Shown here: piece by piece, positions 42,327 to 50,917 of the stretch | Layout of the letters: each line of letters begins with the position of its first letter | Numbering within the stretch: position 1 is the first letter of the stretch | NCBI RefSeq assembly: GCF_040730185.1 | Contig: NZ_CP160402.1 | Coordinates: forward strand, 3,410,001-3,474,000 | Direction of reading: 5' to 3' | Length of the DNA: 64,000 nucleotides | Origin: Streptomyces sp. Je 1-332 | GTDB lineage: Bacteria; Actinomycetota; Actinomycetes; Streptomycetales; Streptomycetaceae | Notes under the pieces: generated by a model | The model's database searches: none | Told to the model about the DNA's origin: nothing | Seen by the model: only the letters and a program-made list of their open reading frames with translations | Made by a program: the position numbers and the translations under genes

Positions 42327-45300
42327 GTGACCGACGCGCGCGATGAAGCCCATGCTGACCACGCCTACCTGCGATTTCCGCACCTCAGCGGCGACCGTCT
42401 CTGTTTCGCGGCCGAGGACGATCTCTGGGTGGCACCGCTGAGCCCGGACGGAGCCCCCGCGGGCCGGGCCTGGCGGCTGACCGTCGACCGGACCAAGGTG
42501 AGCCATCCGCGCTTCTCGCCGGACGGCCGCCACATCGCGTACACGACATGGCGCAGCCTCGACCCGGAGATCCATCTCGCCCCGGTCGACGGCGGCCCGG
42601 CCCGGCGCCTCACCTATTGGGGCAGCACGGACACCCGGGTCTGCGGCTGGTCGCCGGACGGCGACATCCTCGCCGTCTCCTCGCACAATCAGCCCTTCTC
42701 GTACTTCTGCTGGGCCTACAGCGTGCCGACCGACGGATCACCCGGCGGCAAGCTGCCCTGGGGGCCCGTGTACGACATCGCGGTCAACGACATCGACGGT
42801 GAGCGCAAGACGCTCCTGCTGACCGGAAAGCCGCCGCACGAGCCCGCCGCCTGGAAGCGCTACCGCGGCGGGGCCATGGGCCGCCTGTGGGTGCACGGGG
42901 AGCAGATCCTGCCCGACCTCGACGGGCATCTGGACGCCCCGATGTTCGTGGACGGCAGGATCGCCTTCCTCTCCGACCACGAGGGCGTCGGCAACCTCTA
43001 CTCCTGTCTGCCGGACGGCTCCGACCTGCGCCGGCACACCGACCACGACGCGTTCTACGCCCGGCACGCCTCCAGTGACGGCGCGCGCGTCGTCTACCAG
43101 TGCGCGGGCGACCTCTGGCTGGTGGACGACCTGTCCCCGGACTCCGTGCCGCACCGCCTCGACGTGCGGCTGGGCGGGCCGCGCGCCGGACGCCGGATCT
43201 ACCAGGTGCCGGCCGCGCAGCACATCGACTCGCTCTCCGTGGACGCGACGGGCCGGGCCAGCGCCGTCGTCGTACGCGGCAGCCTGTACTGGCTCACGCA
43301 CCGGGACGGGCCCGCCCGCACCATCACCGACACCCCGGGCGTGCGCGTGCGGCTGCCGGAGATGCTCGGCAAGGGCGGGCAGGTCGCCTACGTCACCGAC
43401 GCGGAGGGCGAGGACGCCGTCGAGATCGCCTATCTGCCGCGCGCCAGCGGCGACCGCGCGCCGCGCAGGCTGGCGCAGGGGCAGCTCGGCCGGGTCCTCG
43501 AACTGCTCTCCGATCCCGAGGGCGAACGGCTCGCGATCGCCTCGAACGACGGTCGGCTCCTCCTCGTCGACGCCACCGAGGAGGGCGAGGGCGAGGTGAC
43601 GGAGCTGATCCGGTCCGTCAACGGCCCCGTGCGTGACCTGGCGTTCTCGCCGGACGGCTCGTGGCTGACGTGGTCCCACCCCGGCATCGGGCGGTCCCTG
43701 CGGCACATCAAGATGGCCCGCATCGAGGGTCCTGGGCACCGCATCATCGTCGACGTCACCAACGGCCGCTTCGAGGACGAGAACCCGGTCTTCACCAGCG
43801 ACGGCCGCTATCTCGCCTTCCTCTCCTGGCGCGGCTTCGACCCGGTCTACGACGTGCACACCGGCGACCTGTCCTTCCCGCTCGGCTGCCGCCCCTACCT
43901 CGTGCCCCTGTCGTCGGCGACCCCATCGCCCTTCGCGCTCTCCCCCGACGGCCGCCCGGCCGCGGGCGGACTCGACCCGGCCGACGGCCTGTCGCCCGCC
44001 GGGTCCGCCATCGTCGAGGTGGAGGGCCTGGAGAGCAGGGTGACGCCGTTCCCGGTCTCGGCGTCCAAGTACTCGGCCCTCCACCCCGTCAGCGGCGGCG
44101 GTCTCGTCTGGATGCGCTGGCCGATCTCGGGGGCGCTCGGCGAGACGTTCGCCAACCCGTCGGACACCTCGGGGCGGCCCACTCTGGAGTACTTCAACAT
44201 CACCAAGGGCAAGAAGTCCGAACTGGTCGATCACCTCGACCAGTTCGCGCTCAGCGGCGACGGTTCGCGGCTCGTGGTGGTAGACGACGGCGATCTGCGC
44301 GCGGTGCCGTCGACGGAGTCCGGCGACAGCGACACGACCACCTGGATCGACCTGCGCCGCATCCTGCACGAGGTCGACCCCGCGGCCGAGTGGCGCCAGT
44401 CGTTCGACGAGGCGGGCCGCCTCATCCGGGCCTACTTCTGGGAGCCGCACATGTGCGGCATCGACTGGCCCGCGATCCTGGAGCAGTACCGGCCGCTGGT
44501 GGAACGGGTGGCCTCCCCCGACGAGTTCGCGGACCTGCTCCGCGAGGTCCTCGGCGAACTGGGCACCTCGCACGCGTACGTCTCCCCCGCTCGCCGCAAC
44601 GAAGGCCCGCCGCACTACCAGCGGGCGATGGGTCTGCTCGGTGCCAACCTCGTCTGCCGGGACGGCAGTTGGATGGTCAAGCGCATCCTGCCCGGCGACT
44701 CGTCCGACTCCAAGGCGCGCTCACCGCTGGCGGGCGCGGGCATCCGTGAGGGCGCGGACCTCACGCACATCGACGGCCGCCCGGTGGACCCGGTGACGGG
44801 CCCCTTCCCGCTGCTCGCCGCCGCGGGCGGCACGACGGTGGAGCTGACGTTCCAGCCGGCGGAGGGGCAGGGCAGGTCGAGGAGGGTGGCGATCGTCCCC
44901 CTCATCAACGAACGCCCCCTGCGCTACCAGGACTGGGTGGCCAAACGGCGTGAAGTCGTACGGGAGTTGAGCGGGGGCAAGTGCGGATACCTGCACATCC
45001 CCGACATGGGCGGCTCCGGTTGGGCGCAGTTCAACCGCGACCTGCGCCTGGAGGTCTCGCTCCCGGCCCTGCTCGTGGACGTACGCGGCAACGCGGGCGG
45101 GCACATCAGCGAGCTGGTGGTCGAGAAGCTGACGCGGAAGATCCTGGGCTGGGACCTGACGCGTAACGCCCAGCCGGTGTCGTACGCGTCGAACGCGCCC
45201 CGGGGCCCGGTGGTGGCCCTCGCCGACGAGGCGACGTCCTCGGACGGCGACATGATCACGGCGGCCTTCAAGCTGCTCGGCCTGGGGCCCGTCGTGGGCC

Positions 45301-45605
45301 AGCGCACGTGGGGCGGCGTGGTGGGGATGACCGGGCGGCACGTGCTCGGTGACGGGACGATCATCACGGTGCCGATGAACGCGGGGTGGTTCGACGAGTA
45401 CGGCTGGTCCGTGGAGAACCACGGCGTCTCCCCTGACCTGGAGGTGCTCCGCACGCCCCTGGACTGGGCGGAGGGACGCCACGCCCAGCTCGACGACGCG
45501 GTGCGGATCGCGCTGGACCTCCTGGCACAGCAGCCGGCGGCGGAACCACCGAGCCTCGACGACATCCCGGACCGCCACCGGCCGGCGCTGCCGCCGCGGG
45601 GGTAG
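42327..45605 (+). CDS. Tricorn protease
   Basis: Large self-compartmentalising protease of about 1092 residues, close to the length of Thermoplasma tricorn (about 1071). Order: a six-bladed propeller (WDxx-like blades such as SHPRFSPDGRHIAYTTW), a seven-bladed propeller, the C1 domain with the catalytic His in ELGTSHAYVSPARR, a PDZ domain (HIDGRPVDPVTGPFPLLAAA), and the C2 domain with the Ser-Asp nucleophile region ALADEATSSDGDMITAAF and GQRTWGGVVG. Tricorn trims oligopeptides released by the proteasome, which Streptomyces has. The start is GTG at 42327; the frame is open upstream without a better start. It is divergent from the TetR gene. Confidence 0.95.
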   Translation: MTDARDEAHADHAYLRFPHLSGDRLCFAAEDDLWVAPLSPDGAPAGRAWRLTVDRTKVSHPRFSPDGRHIAYTTWRSLDPEIHLAPVDGGPARRLTYWGSTDTRVCGWSPDGDILAVSSHNQPFSYFCWAYSVPTDGSPGGKLPWGPVYDIAVNDIDGERKTLLLTGKPPHEPAAWKRYRGGAMGRLWVHGEQILPDLDGHLDAPMFVDGRIAFLSDHEGVGNLYSCLPDGSDLRRHTDHDAFYARHASSDGARVVYQCAGDLWLVDDLSPDSVPHRLDVRLGGPRAGRRIYQVPAAQHIDSLSVDATGRASAVVVRGSLYWLTHRDGPARTITDTPGVRVRLPEMLGKGGQVAYVTDAEGEDAVEIAYLPRASGDRAPRRLAQGQLGRVLELLSDPEGERLAIASNDGRLLLVDATEEGEGEVTELIRSVNGPVRDLAFSPDGSWLTWSHPGIGRSLRHIKMARIEGPGHRIIVDVTNGRFEDENPVFTSDGRYLAFLSWRGFDPVYDVHTGDLSFPLGCRPYLVPLSSATPSPFALSPDGRPAAGGLDPADGLSPAGSAIVEVEGLESRVTPFPVSASKYSALHPVSGGGLVWMRWPISGALGETFANPSDTSGRPTLEYFNITKGKKSELVDHLDQFALSGDGSRLVVVDDGDLRAVPSTESGDSDTTTWIDLRRILHEVDPAAEWRQSFDEAGRLIRAYFWEPHMCGIDWPAILEQYRPLVERVASPDEFADLLREVLGELGTSHAYVSPARRNEGPPHYQRAMGLLGANLVCRDGSWMVKRILPGDSSDSKARSPLAGAGIREGADLTHIDGRPVDPVTGPFPLLAAAGGTTVELTFQPAEGQGRSRRVAIVPLINERPLRYQDWVAKRREVVRELSGGKCGYLHIPDMGGSGWAQFNRDLRLEVSLPALLVDVRGNAGGHISELVVEKLTRKILGWDLTRNAQPVSYASNAPRGPVVALADEATSSDGDMITAAFKLLGLGPVVGQRTWGGVVGMTGRHVLGDGTIITVPMNAGWFDEYGWSVENHGVSPDLEVLRTPLDWAEGRHAQLDDAVRIALDLLAQQPAAEPPSLDDIPDRHRPALPPRG

Positions 45606-45727
45606 GGGGCTTCGGCGGGCGTGACCGAGGTCGGCGTGCACCCGTAATTGATCGAAATGCGAGGTTCGCGCCCTCATGTAAGTCTGGTCGAGGCCCCTCC
45701 CACCTCACCCTCTAGGAGTGAACAAGC

Positions 45728-45967
45728 ATGGGCATCAAGGACCAGTTCCAGGACAAGGCCAACGACCTCGCCGGCAAGGCGAAGGGCGCCATGGGCAGCG
45801 AGAAGGACGAGGCGAGCGAGCGCGCTTCGCAGGCCCGTGACGACGCGCGGGAGCGCGGCCAGCAGGCCCAGGAGGAGACGCGGGAGCGCTCCGCGAAGTC
45901 CCCGGACGAGGCACAGCGGGCTGCGCAGGAGCAGCAGGACAAGTTCAACCAGGACTACGACGCGTAA
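45728..45967 (+). CDS. Small CsbD/LEA-like hydrophilic protein
   Basis: Protein of 79 residues, almost wholly charged and polar: MGIKDQFQDKANDLAGKAKG at the start matches CsbD-like stress proteins, then Ala/Arg/Glu/Gln-rich helical repeats (SERASQARDDARERGQQAQE) like LEA proteins. AGGAGTG is placed 7 bases before the ATG. CsbD is a general-stress (sigma-B) protein in Bacillus; a desiccation or osmotic role here is inferred. It stands alone after tricorn. Confidence 0.85.
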   Translation: MGIKDQFQDKANDLAGKAKGAMGSEKDEASERASQARDDARERGQQAQEETRERSAKSPDEAQRAAQEQQDKFNQDYDA

Positions 45968-45987
45968 CGCTGCGCTGAGCTTGAACC

Positions 45988-46017
45988 GTGGGACCCCTGG
46001 GACGCCGGGGGTCCCAC
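45988..46017 (+). terminator. Terminator after the CsbD-like gene
   Basis: GTGGGACCCC (45988-45997) and GGGGTCCCAC (46008-46017), perfect 10-base stem with a 10-base loop, 21 bases after the stop. Confidence 0.8.
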
Positions 46018-46061
46018 TGCTGTGGGGGGGCGGGGTCATCTGCCTTGCTTGGGGCGGCCGC

Positions 46062-46184
46062 CTTCGTCTGCTGCTCGGTAGGGGGCGGGCGTCTTCGTCT
46101 GCTGCTCAGTAGGGGGCGGGCGTCTTCGTCTGCTGCTCGGTAGGGGGCGGGCGTCTTCGTCTGCTGCTCAGTGGGGCGGGTCCT
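46062..46184. repeat. Four tandem 31-bp repeats
   Basis: A 31-base unit starting CTTCGTCTGCTGCTCGGTAG repeats at 46062-46092, 46093-46123, 46124-46154 and, slightly shortened, 46155-46184. Copies alternate between CTCGG and CTCAG at one position. It lies in the 600-base intergenic stretch 45968-46568, in which I see no gene. Confidence 0.9.
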
Positions 46185-46394
46185 GTCCCGCCGCTTCGCG
46201 GCGGATTTCCCCCACCCACCCACCCGTTACCCGGAGGCCGGACCCCACCCGCCGCACCACATGCGCCCCCCACCACGCGACACGACAACCGGCCCCCACC
46301 CGCCCCACCACAACGGCGCCCCACCCCACCCGTCACACCGCGGGGCAATCGGGTGGGTGGGCGGGAAAGATCCGCCGCGGAGCGGCGGGACAGG
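46181..46394. repeat. Pair of inverted REP-like elements
   Basis: Arms 46181-46225 and 46351-46394 are reverse complements of each other over about 44 bases with a few mismatches. Each contains a GC hairpin: CCGCCGC-TTC-GCGGCGG (46188-46204) and CCGCCGC-GGA-GCGGCGG (46372-46388), next to a GGGTGGGTGGG tract. The 125 bases between are C-rich with no open frame of note. The layout resembles a bacterial interspersed mosaic or MITE-like unit. Confidence 0.75.
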
Positions 46395-46568
46395 GACGCC
46401 CCCACGGCGGGCCAGGAGCCCCCGCACCCACGGCAGGGCAGGTGCCCCCGGGCCCCCGCCGGGACAGAAGCCAGCCCCCGGGCCCGCCGGGACAGAAGCC
46501 CCCGAACCCCCGAGCCCCCGCAGGGACGCCCCCGGCAGGGAGGCGCCCCGCCCACCGCCAGGTGGGAA
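46394..46568. repeat. G/C-skewed low-complexity stretch before the SDR stop
   Basis: Pyrimidine-biased sequence with a degenerate direct repeat: CCGGGACAGAAGCC ends both 46446-46473 and 46474-46501. It lies downstream of the minus-strand SDR gene. No clear terminator and no gene are seen. Confidence 0.6.
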
Positions 46569-47447
46569 CTACCCCCCGGTACGGGCCTGTTCGTCGGCGG
46601 AGCCGCCCGCGCCCACGAGCCCCGTGGAGACCGAGCTCAGCCGGGGTTCGAAGCGCCGCATCTCGCGCTGCCCGACCGAGCCGATGACCCCCGGCAGGTA
46701 TCCCCGGATGCCCTGCATCCCCCGCAGCCACCACTGCGCGTACACGTGGCTGGACCGGCGCTCGATCCCGGCGACGATCCGGTCGACGGCAGGACCCAGC
46801 GGGTACGTCTTGTTGGACGGCCACGGCAGCCGCTGCCGAAGCTCCCGCATGACGTCGTTCTCGTCCGCGCCCCGCACCATGTCCGTATCCGTCCAGGACA
46901 GGTAACCGACGCCCACCTTCACGCCCTTGTAGCCGACCTCGGCCCGCAGACAGTGCGCGTACGCCTCGACGCCCGACTTCGAGGCGCAGTACGCCGTCAT
47001 CATCGGCGCCGGAGTGATCGCCGCGAGTGAGGCGATCTGCAGCAGGTACCCCCGGCTCTCCATCAGGACCGGCAGGAACGCCCGTCCCGTCACCGCGCTG
47101 CCGATGAGGTTGACCTCGATCACCCGGCGCCACGCGTCGGGGTCGGACTCGACGAAGGGACCGCCGTTGGCGACGCCCGCGTTGGCGACGACGATGTCGA
47201 CCTTCCCGAACCGCTCCTTGACCTCCTGCGCGACCCGGGCCATCGCGTCATGATCCGTGACGTCCGCGTGCCAGGCCTCGGCCTCGGTGTGCAGCCGCCC
47301 GGCGACCTGCTTCAACTCGTCCGGCTCCAGGCCGACCAGCGCGACCTTCGCGCCCCGCGCCGACAGCTTGCGCGCGAGCAACTCCCCCACGCCACGCGCC
47401 GCCCCGGTGACGACCGCGACCTGACCCTCAAGGCTGACCTTGCTCAT
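46569..47447 (-). CDS. Short-chain dehydrogenase/reductase
   Basis: NAD(P)-dependent SDR of 292 residues. Cofactor motif VVTGAARGVGELLARKLSAR (TGxxxGxG), NAG motif VVANAGVANGG, catalytic Ser in LLQIASLAAI and the YxxxK in AYCASKSGVEAYA. The C-terminus extends past the core with a substrate-cap region (YAQWWLRGMQGIRGYLPGVI). Start ATG at 47447 overlaps the hydrolase stop (ATGA). Third gene of a monooxygenase-hydrolase-SDR operon, so it may oxidise the alcohol, or reduce the ketone, handled by the other two enzymes. Confidence 0.93.
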   Translation of the reverse strand: MSKVSLEGQVAVVTGAARGVGELLARKLSARGAKVALVGLEPDELKQVAGRLHTEAEAWHADVTDHDAMARVAQEVKERFGKVDIVVANAGVANGGPFVESDPDAWRRVIEVNLIGSAVTGRAFLPVLMESRGYLLQIASLAAITPAPMMTAYCASKSGVEAYAHCLRAEVGYKGVKVGVGYLSWTDTDMVRGADENDVMRELRQRLPWPSNKTYPLGPAVDRIVAGIERRSSHVYAQWWLRGMQGIRGYLPGVIGSVGQREMRRFEPRLSSVSTGLVGAGGSADEQARTGG

Positions 47448-48400
47448 GCGCTGCTCCCTTCGAGCCCCTGGACCTGCTGATCGCCGACCCGTACGTACCT
47501 CTTCACGAGATCCCTGATCCCGTCCGATATCGCTTCCGGCGCCTCGACCGGCGTCATGTGACCGAGCCCCGGCAGCTCGGTGAGACCGAGCGAGTTCGGC
47601 AGCATCGCCGCGATCCGCCGCGCGCCCGCGACCGGCGTCATCCGGTCGGCGGTACCCGCGATGACCGCGGTCGGCACCGTCAACTCGAGGATCCCCGCGT
47701 CGAGTTCGAGCTCGTCGAGCACGTGCGACCAGCGGTAGCGCACCACCCTCGGGCACCCGTGCACGATCCGCGCGCACACGTCGACCCGCTCCGGGGGCGA
47801 ACCGGCGCCCATCGTCGCGTACTTGAGGATCTTGCGGGCCATGGGCGTCACGGGACCCAGCGGCGCCTTCGCCCCGAGCACCGACCGCGTGAGCCGCGTC
47901 CGTATCCGCCCGGCCCGCATCGGCACCACGAGCGACTCGGCGACGAGCCGCGAACTCCCCGTGCTGCACAGCAGAACCGCCGCCGCGTGCTCCCGGAATC
48001 CGGGCCGCGTACTCGCGGCCATGATCGTCATGCCGCCCATGGAGTGCCCGGCCAGCACGGCCTGCTCCCCGGGCTCGAGAGTCGCCGCGAGCACCGCCTT
48101 CAGGTCGTCGGCGAGGGCAGTCGTGCTGTAACCCTCCACCCCCACCGGCGCGGCACTGCGACCGTGCCCCCGCTGGTCGTACGCGATCACCCGGTGATCG
48201 ACGGCCAGTTCACGTATCTGCGCCGCCCAGAAGGCGGTCGAGCAGGTCCACCCGTGCGCGAGCACCACCGCGGGCGCGCCCTGCGGACCGTGCACCTCGA
48301 CGTGCAGCGGCGCACCGTCCGCCGACACCACGGTCAGCTCCCGCGCGGCGGAGGGCGGCGCGAAGGGCCCGCTCGTCGTCACATGCGTCAGCCTGCTCAT
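47444..48400 (-). CDS. Alpha/beta hydrolase (probable esterase)
   Basis: Protein of 318 residues. The oxyanion hole HGW is in VVLAHGWTCSTAFWA, the nucleophile Ser in LAGHSMGGMTIM (GHSMG), the acid in VIAGTADRMTPV and the catalytic His in LPGLGHMTPVEAP. No signal peptide. Coupling by ATGA overlaps with the Baeyer-Villiger monooxygenase upstream and the SDR downstream suggests that it cleaves the ester or lactone the monooxygenase makes. Confidence 0.92.
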   Translation of the reverse strand: MSRLTHVTTSGPFAPPSAARELTVVSADGAPLHVEVHGPQGAPAVVLAHGWTCSTAFWAAQIRELAVDHRVIAYDQRGHGRSAAPVGVEGYSTTALADDLKAVLAATLEPGEQAVLAGHSMGGMTIMAASTRPGFREHAAAVLLCSTGSSRLVAESLVVPMRAGRIRTRLTRSVLGAKAPLGPVTPMARKILKYATMGAGSPPERVDVCARIVHGCPRVVRYRWSHVLDELELDAGILELTVPTAVIAGTADRMTPVAGARRIAAMLPNSLGLTELPGLGHMTPVEAPEAISDGIRDLVKRYVRVGDQQVQGLEGSSA

Positions 48401-50004
48401 GCCCCCGCCTCGACCTTCTTCGCCTTACGGGACTTCGGCGACGCCGCGTCCACACTCACCCGGGGCGGCCGCACCACCTCGTACTCGGCGAGATCGACCC
48501 GCCGGGTGGCGGCGCGGAACTCGCTCGTCGTGCCCGGCCAGATCGTCGTGTTCACGCCGTTCTCGTCGAGGTACCAGCTGTTGCAGCCGCCGGTGTTCCA
48601 CACGGTGCGCTTCATGCGCTCCTGCACCTTGTCGTTCCAGGCGTCCACGGCGCCGGCACGCACGGCGAGCGCGGCCCGGCCACCCAGCACGTCCAACTGC
48701 CGCATGTAGTCGGCGAGATAGTTCAGCTGGGACTCGATCATCAGGATCATCGAGGAGTTGCCAAGACCCGTGTTCGGGCCGATGACCGTCATGAAGTTCG
48801 GGAAGCCCGCGGCGGTCGCGCCACGCAGGGACTTCATCCCGTCCTTCCAGGACTCCATCATCGTCCCGCCGTCGGCGCCCACCACACGGTTGGCGATCGG
48901 CATGTCCGTCACATGGAACCCCGTACCGAAGATGATCGCGTCGACCTCGGTCTCGGTGCCGTCCGCCGCGACGACGGTGTTGCCGCGCACCTCGCTGAGC
49001 CCGCTGGCGACGACGTCGACATTGGGCTGCGCGAGCGCCGGGTAATAGGTGTTGGAGAGCAGGATCCGCTTGCAGCCGATGCGGTACGACGGTGTCAGCT
49101 TGGCCCGCAGCGCCGGGTCCTTGATGGCGCGTGCGATGTTGCGCTTGGCCAACTGCTCGACCGCACCGAGCTCGTTCGGCCGCTTGGTGAACGCCTGGAC
49201 CTGCAACTCCCGTATGCCCCACAGGATTCCGCGCCGGGCCTGCGTGGTGAACGGCAACTGGCGGTGCAGCCAGCGCTCCGCCTTGCTGATGGCGCGGTCC
49301 ATACGCGGCATCACCCAGGGCGGGGTGCGCTGGAAAAGGGTCAGCCTGCCGACCTCGCGCTGGATGGCGGGCACGATCTGGATGGCGGAGGCGCCGGTGC
49401 CGATCATCGCCACGCGCTTGCCGCGCAGGTCGTAGTCGTGGTCCCAGCGGGCGGAGTGGAAGACCTTGCCCTCGAAGGTGTCGAGGCCCGGGATGTCCGG
49501 GAGCTTGGGGTCGGAGAGCGGCCCGGTGGCGGAGACGACGACGTCGGCGGTGAGGGTGCCGTTGCTGGTCTCGATCTCCCACCACAGCCGGTCGGCGTCC
49601 CAACGCAGCAGCTTCACCTCGGTGTTGAGGCGGATGTGCGAACGCAGGCGGAAGGTGTCCGCGACCTGCTCCAGGTACTCCTGGATCTTCCCCTGGCCCG
49701 AGAAGGTGCGGGGCCAGTCGGGGTTGGGCGCGAAGGAGAACGAGTACAGGTGCGAGGGCACGTCGCACGCGCAGCCCGGATAGCTGTTGTCGCGCCAGGT
49801 GCCGCCCACGGCGGCGGCCCGCTCCAGGACGACGAAGTCGGTGACGCCTTCGCGGCGCAGCCGGACCGCGGCGCCGAGCCCGCCGAACCCGGACCCGATC
49901 ACCGCCACCCGCACATGCTCGCGCCCGTCCTCCTGTCCGCGCCCTTGTCCGCCGTCCTGCTCGCGCCCCTGCTCGCGCTCCCGCTGGCGCTCGTCCTCGG
50001 CCAT
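48397..50004 (-). CDS. Flavin-containing Baeyer-Villiger monooxygenase
   Basis: FAD/NADPH monooxygenase of 535 residues. FAD-binding GSGFGGLGAAVRL is near residue 37, after a Gln/Arg/Glu-rich extension (about 1-30). The Baeyer-Villiger fingerprint FxGxxxHxxxW(P/D) is FEGKVFHSARWD, and the NADPH motif is VAMIGTGASAIQIVPAI. Such enzymes insert oxygen next to a carbonyl to give an ester or lactone. With the coupled hydrolase and SDR it matches the gene content of the mycobacterial mymA-lipR-sadH operon (from memory). Substrate unknown; linear or terpenoid ketones are plausible. Divergent MerR gene is the likely regulator. Confidence 0.93.
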   Translation of the reverse strand: MAEDERQREREQGREQDGGQGRGQEDGREHVRVAVIGSGFGGLGAAVRLRREGVTDFVVLERAAAVGGTWRDNSYPGCACDVPSHLYSFSFAPNPDWPRTFSGQGKIQEYLEQVADTFRLRSHIRLNTEVKLLRWDADRLWWEIETSNGTLTADVVVSATGPLSDPKLPDIPGLDTFEGKVFHSARWDHDYDLRGKRVAMIGTGASAIQIVPAIQREVGRLTLFQRTPPWVMPRMDRAISKAERWLHRQLPFTTQARRGILWGIRELQVQAFTKRPNELGAVEQLAKRNIARAIKDPALRAKLTPSYRIGCKRILLSNTYYPALAQPNVDVVASGLSEVRGNTVVAADGTETEVDAIIFGTGFHVTDMPIANRVVGADGGTMMESWKDGMKSLRGATAAGFPNFMTVIGPNTGLGNSSMILMIESQLNYLADYMRQLDVLGGRAALAVRAGAVDAWNDKVQERMKRTVWNTGGCNSWYLDENGVNTTIWPGTTSEFRAATRRVDLAEYEVVRPPRVSVDAASPKSRKAKKVEAGA

Positions 50005-50110
50005 GCCGCCGCCTCCCGAACTGCATCACGACTCTGCCAGTGACCACTGGCGCAATTGGGAGACTAGAACAGCTGCGTACTGATGGGTAGGGGTTCGGCG
50101 TCGCGAGTTA

Positions 50111-50142
50111 CCGCCGGTAGAGGCTCCACCCGTTACCGGCGG
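50111..50142. promoter_or_regulatory. Inverted repeat between monooxygenase operon and merR
   Basis: CCGCCGGTA (50111-50119) and TACCGGCGG (50134-50142), perfect 9-base arms with a 14-base spacer, in the 178-base divergent region. A candidate MerR-type regulator site. Confidence 0.5.
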
Positions 50143-50182
50143 CAGAACACGCGCACGATCCACCAGCACATAGGCTGCTTCC

Positions 50183-50851
50183 GTGGCAGAAACACGCGAG
50201 TACCGCATGGAGGAGCTGGCCAAGGTCGCCGGCATCACGGTGCGCACCGTGCGCTTCTACCGCGAGCGCGGCCTGATCCCGCCACCCCGTCGCGAGGGCC
50301 GCATCGCCTGGTACGACGACCATCACCTGGCCAGGCTGCGCACGATCGCCGCGCTTTTGGAGCGCGGCCACACCCTGAGCGGCATCGCGGAACTCGCGGA
50401 GGCCTTCGAGAACGGCCGCGACGTCGGCGAACTCCTCGGCATCGGCGAATCCACCGAGGAGACCCCGGTCCGCCTCACCCCCGAGGAACTCGCCGACCAC
50501 TTCGCGGGCGAGGTCACCCCCGAGAACCTCGCGGCGGCCATGGACCTCGGCTACCTCGGCACGGACGGCGACGAGATCGTCCACGTCAGCCGCCGCCTCC
50601 TGGATGTCTCATCGGCCCTGGTCCGCGAGGGCATCCCGCTGGCGGCGGTCCTGGAGGCGGGCCAGCGCGTGCGCGAACACGCCGACGCGCTGGCCGAGTT
50701 GTTCATCACCATCATCCGCACCCACACGCCCCCCGAGGCGGGCAACGTCAGCATCGACCGCCTGCGCCCGCTGGCGAAGAGCGTGGTCGAGGCGGAACTG
50801 TCGATGGCGTTGGACCGCCGCTTGGCGTCGGAGAAGCCGGAAGATGTCTAG
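50183..50851 (+). CDS. MerR family regulator
   Basis: Protein of 222 residues. The winged HTH at about 8-75 has the typical VAGITVRTVRFYRERGLIPP and DDHHLARLRTIAALLERGHT. The C-terminal part is long for the family (about 140 residues) and helical, suggesting ligand binding. I kept GTG 50183; ATG 50207 (MEELAKVAG) is an alternative, and neither has a good ribosome site. Divergent from the monooxygenase operon, which it probably controls. Confidence 0.9.
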   Translation: MAETREYRMEELAKVAGITVRTVRFYRERGLIPPPRREGRIAWYDDHHLARLRTIAALLERGHTLSGIAELAEAFENGRDVGELLGIGESTEETPVRLTPEELADHFAGEVTPENLAAAMDLGYLGTDGDEIVHVSRRLLDVSSALVREGIPLAAVLEAGQRVREHADALAELFITIIRTHTPPEAGNVSIDRLRPLAKSVVEAELSMALDRRLASEKPEDV

Positions 50852-50868
50852 CCGGTCCGGTGACACAT

Positions 50869-50915
50869 CCAGCCCGTCCGGCGTTTGAGGACCGGGGTCT
50901 GGGGCGGAGCCCCAG
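50869..50915. repeat. Streptomyces-type intergenic repeat with hairpin
   Basis: CAGCCCGTCCGGCGTTTGAG begins at 50870, followed by a hairpin CTGGGGC-GGA-GCCCCAG (50899-50915). From memory very similar sequence occurs between many convergent Streptomyces genes; here it separates merR from the convergent propeller gene and probably terminates both. Confidence 0.6.
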
Positions 50916-50917
50916 TC

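Noticed and set aside
42738-45677. Minus-strand open frames of over 300-600 codons opposite tricorn
   Set aside because: Antisense shadows; the plus strand encodes all tricorn motifs in one frame.
46062-46184. CRISPR array
   Set aside because: The repeats are directly tandem with no unique spacers and no cas genes are nearby.
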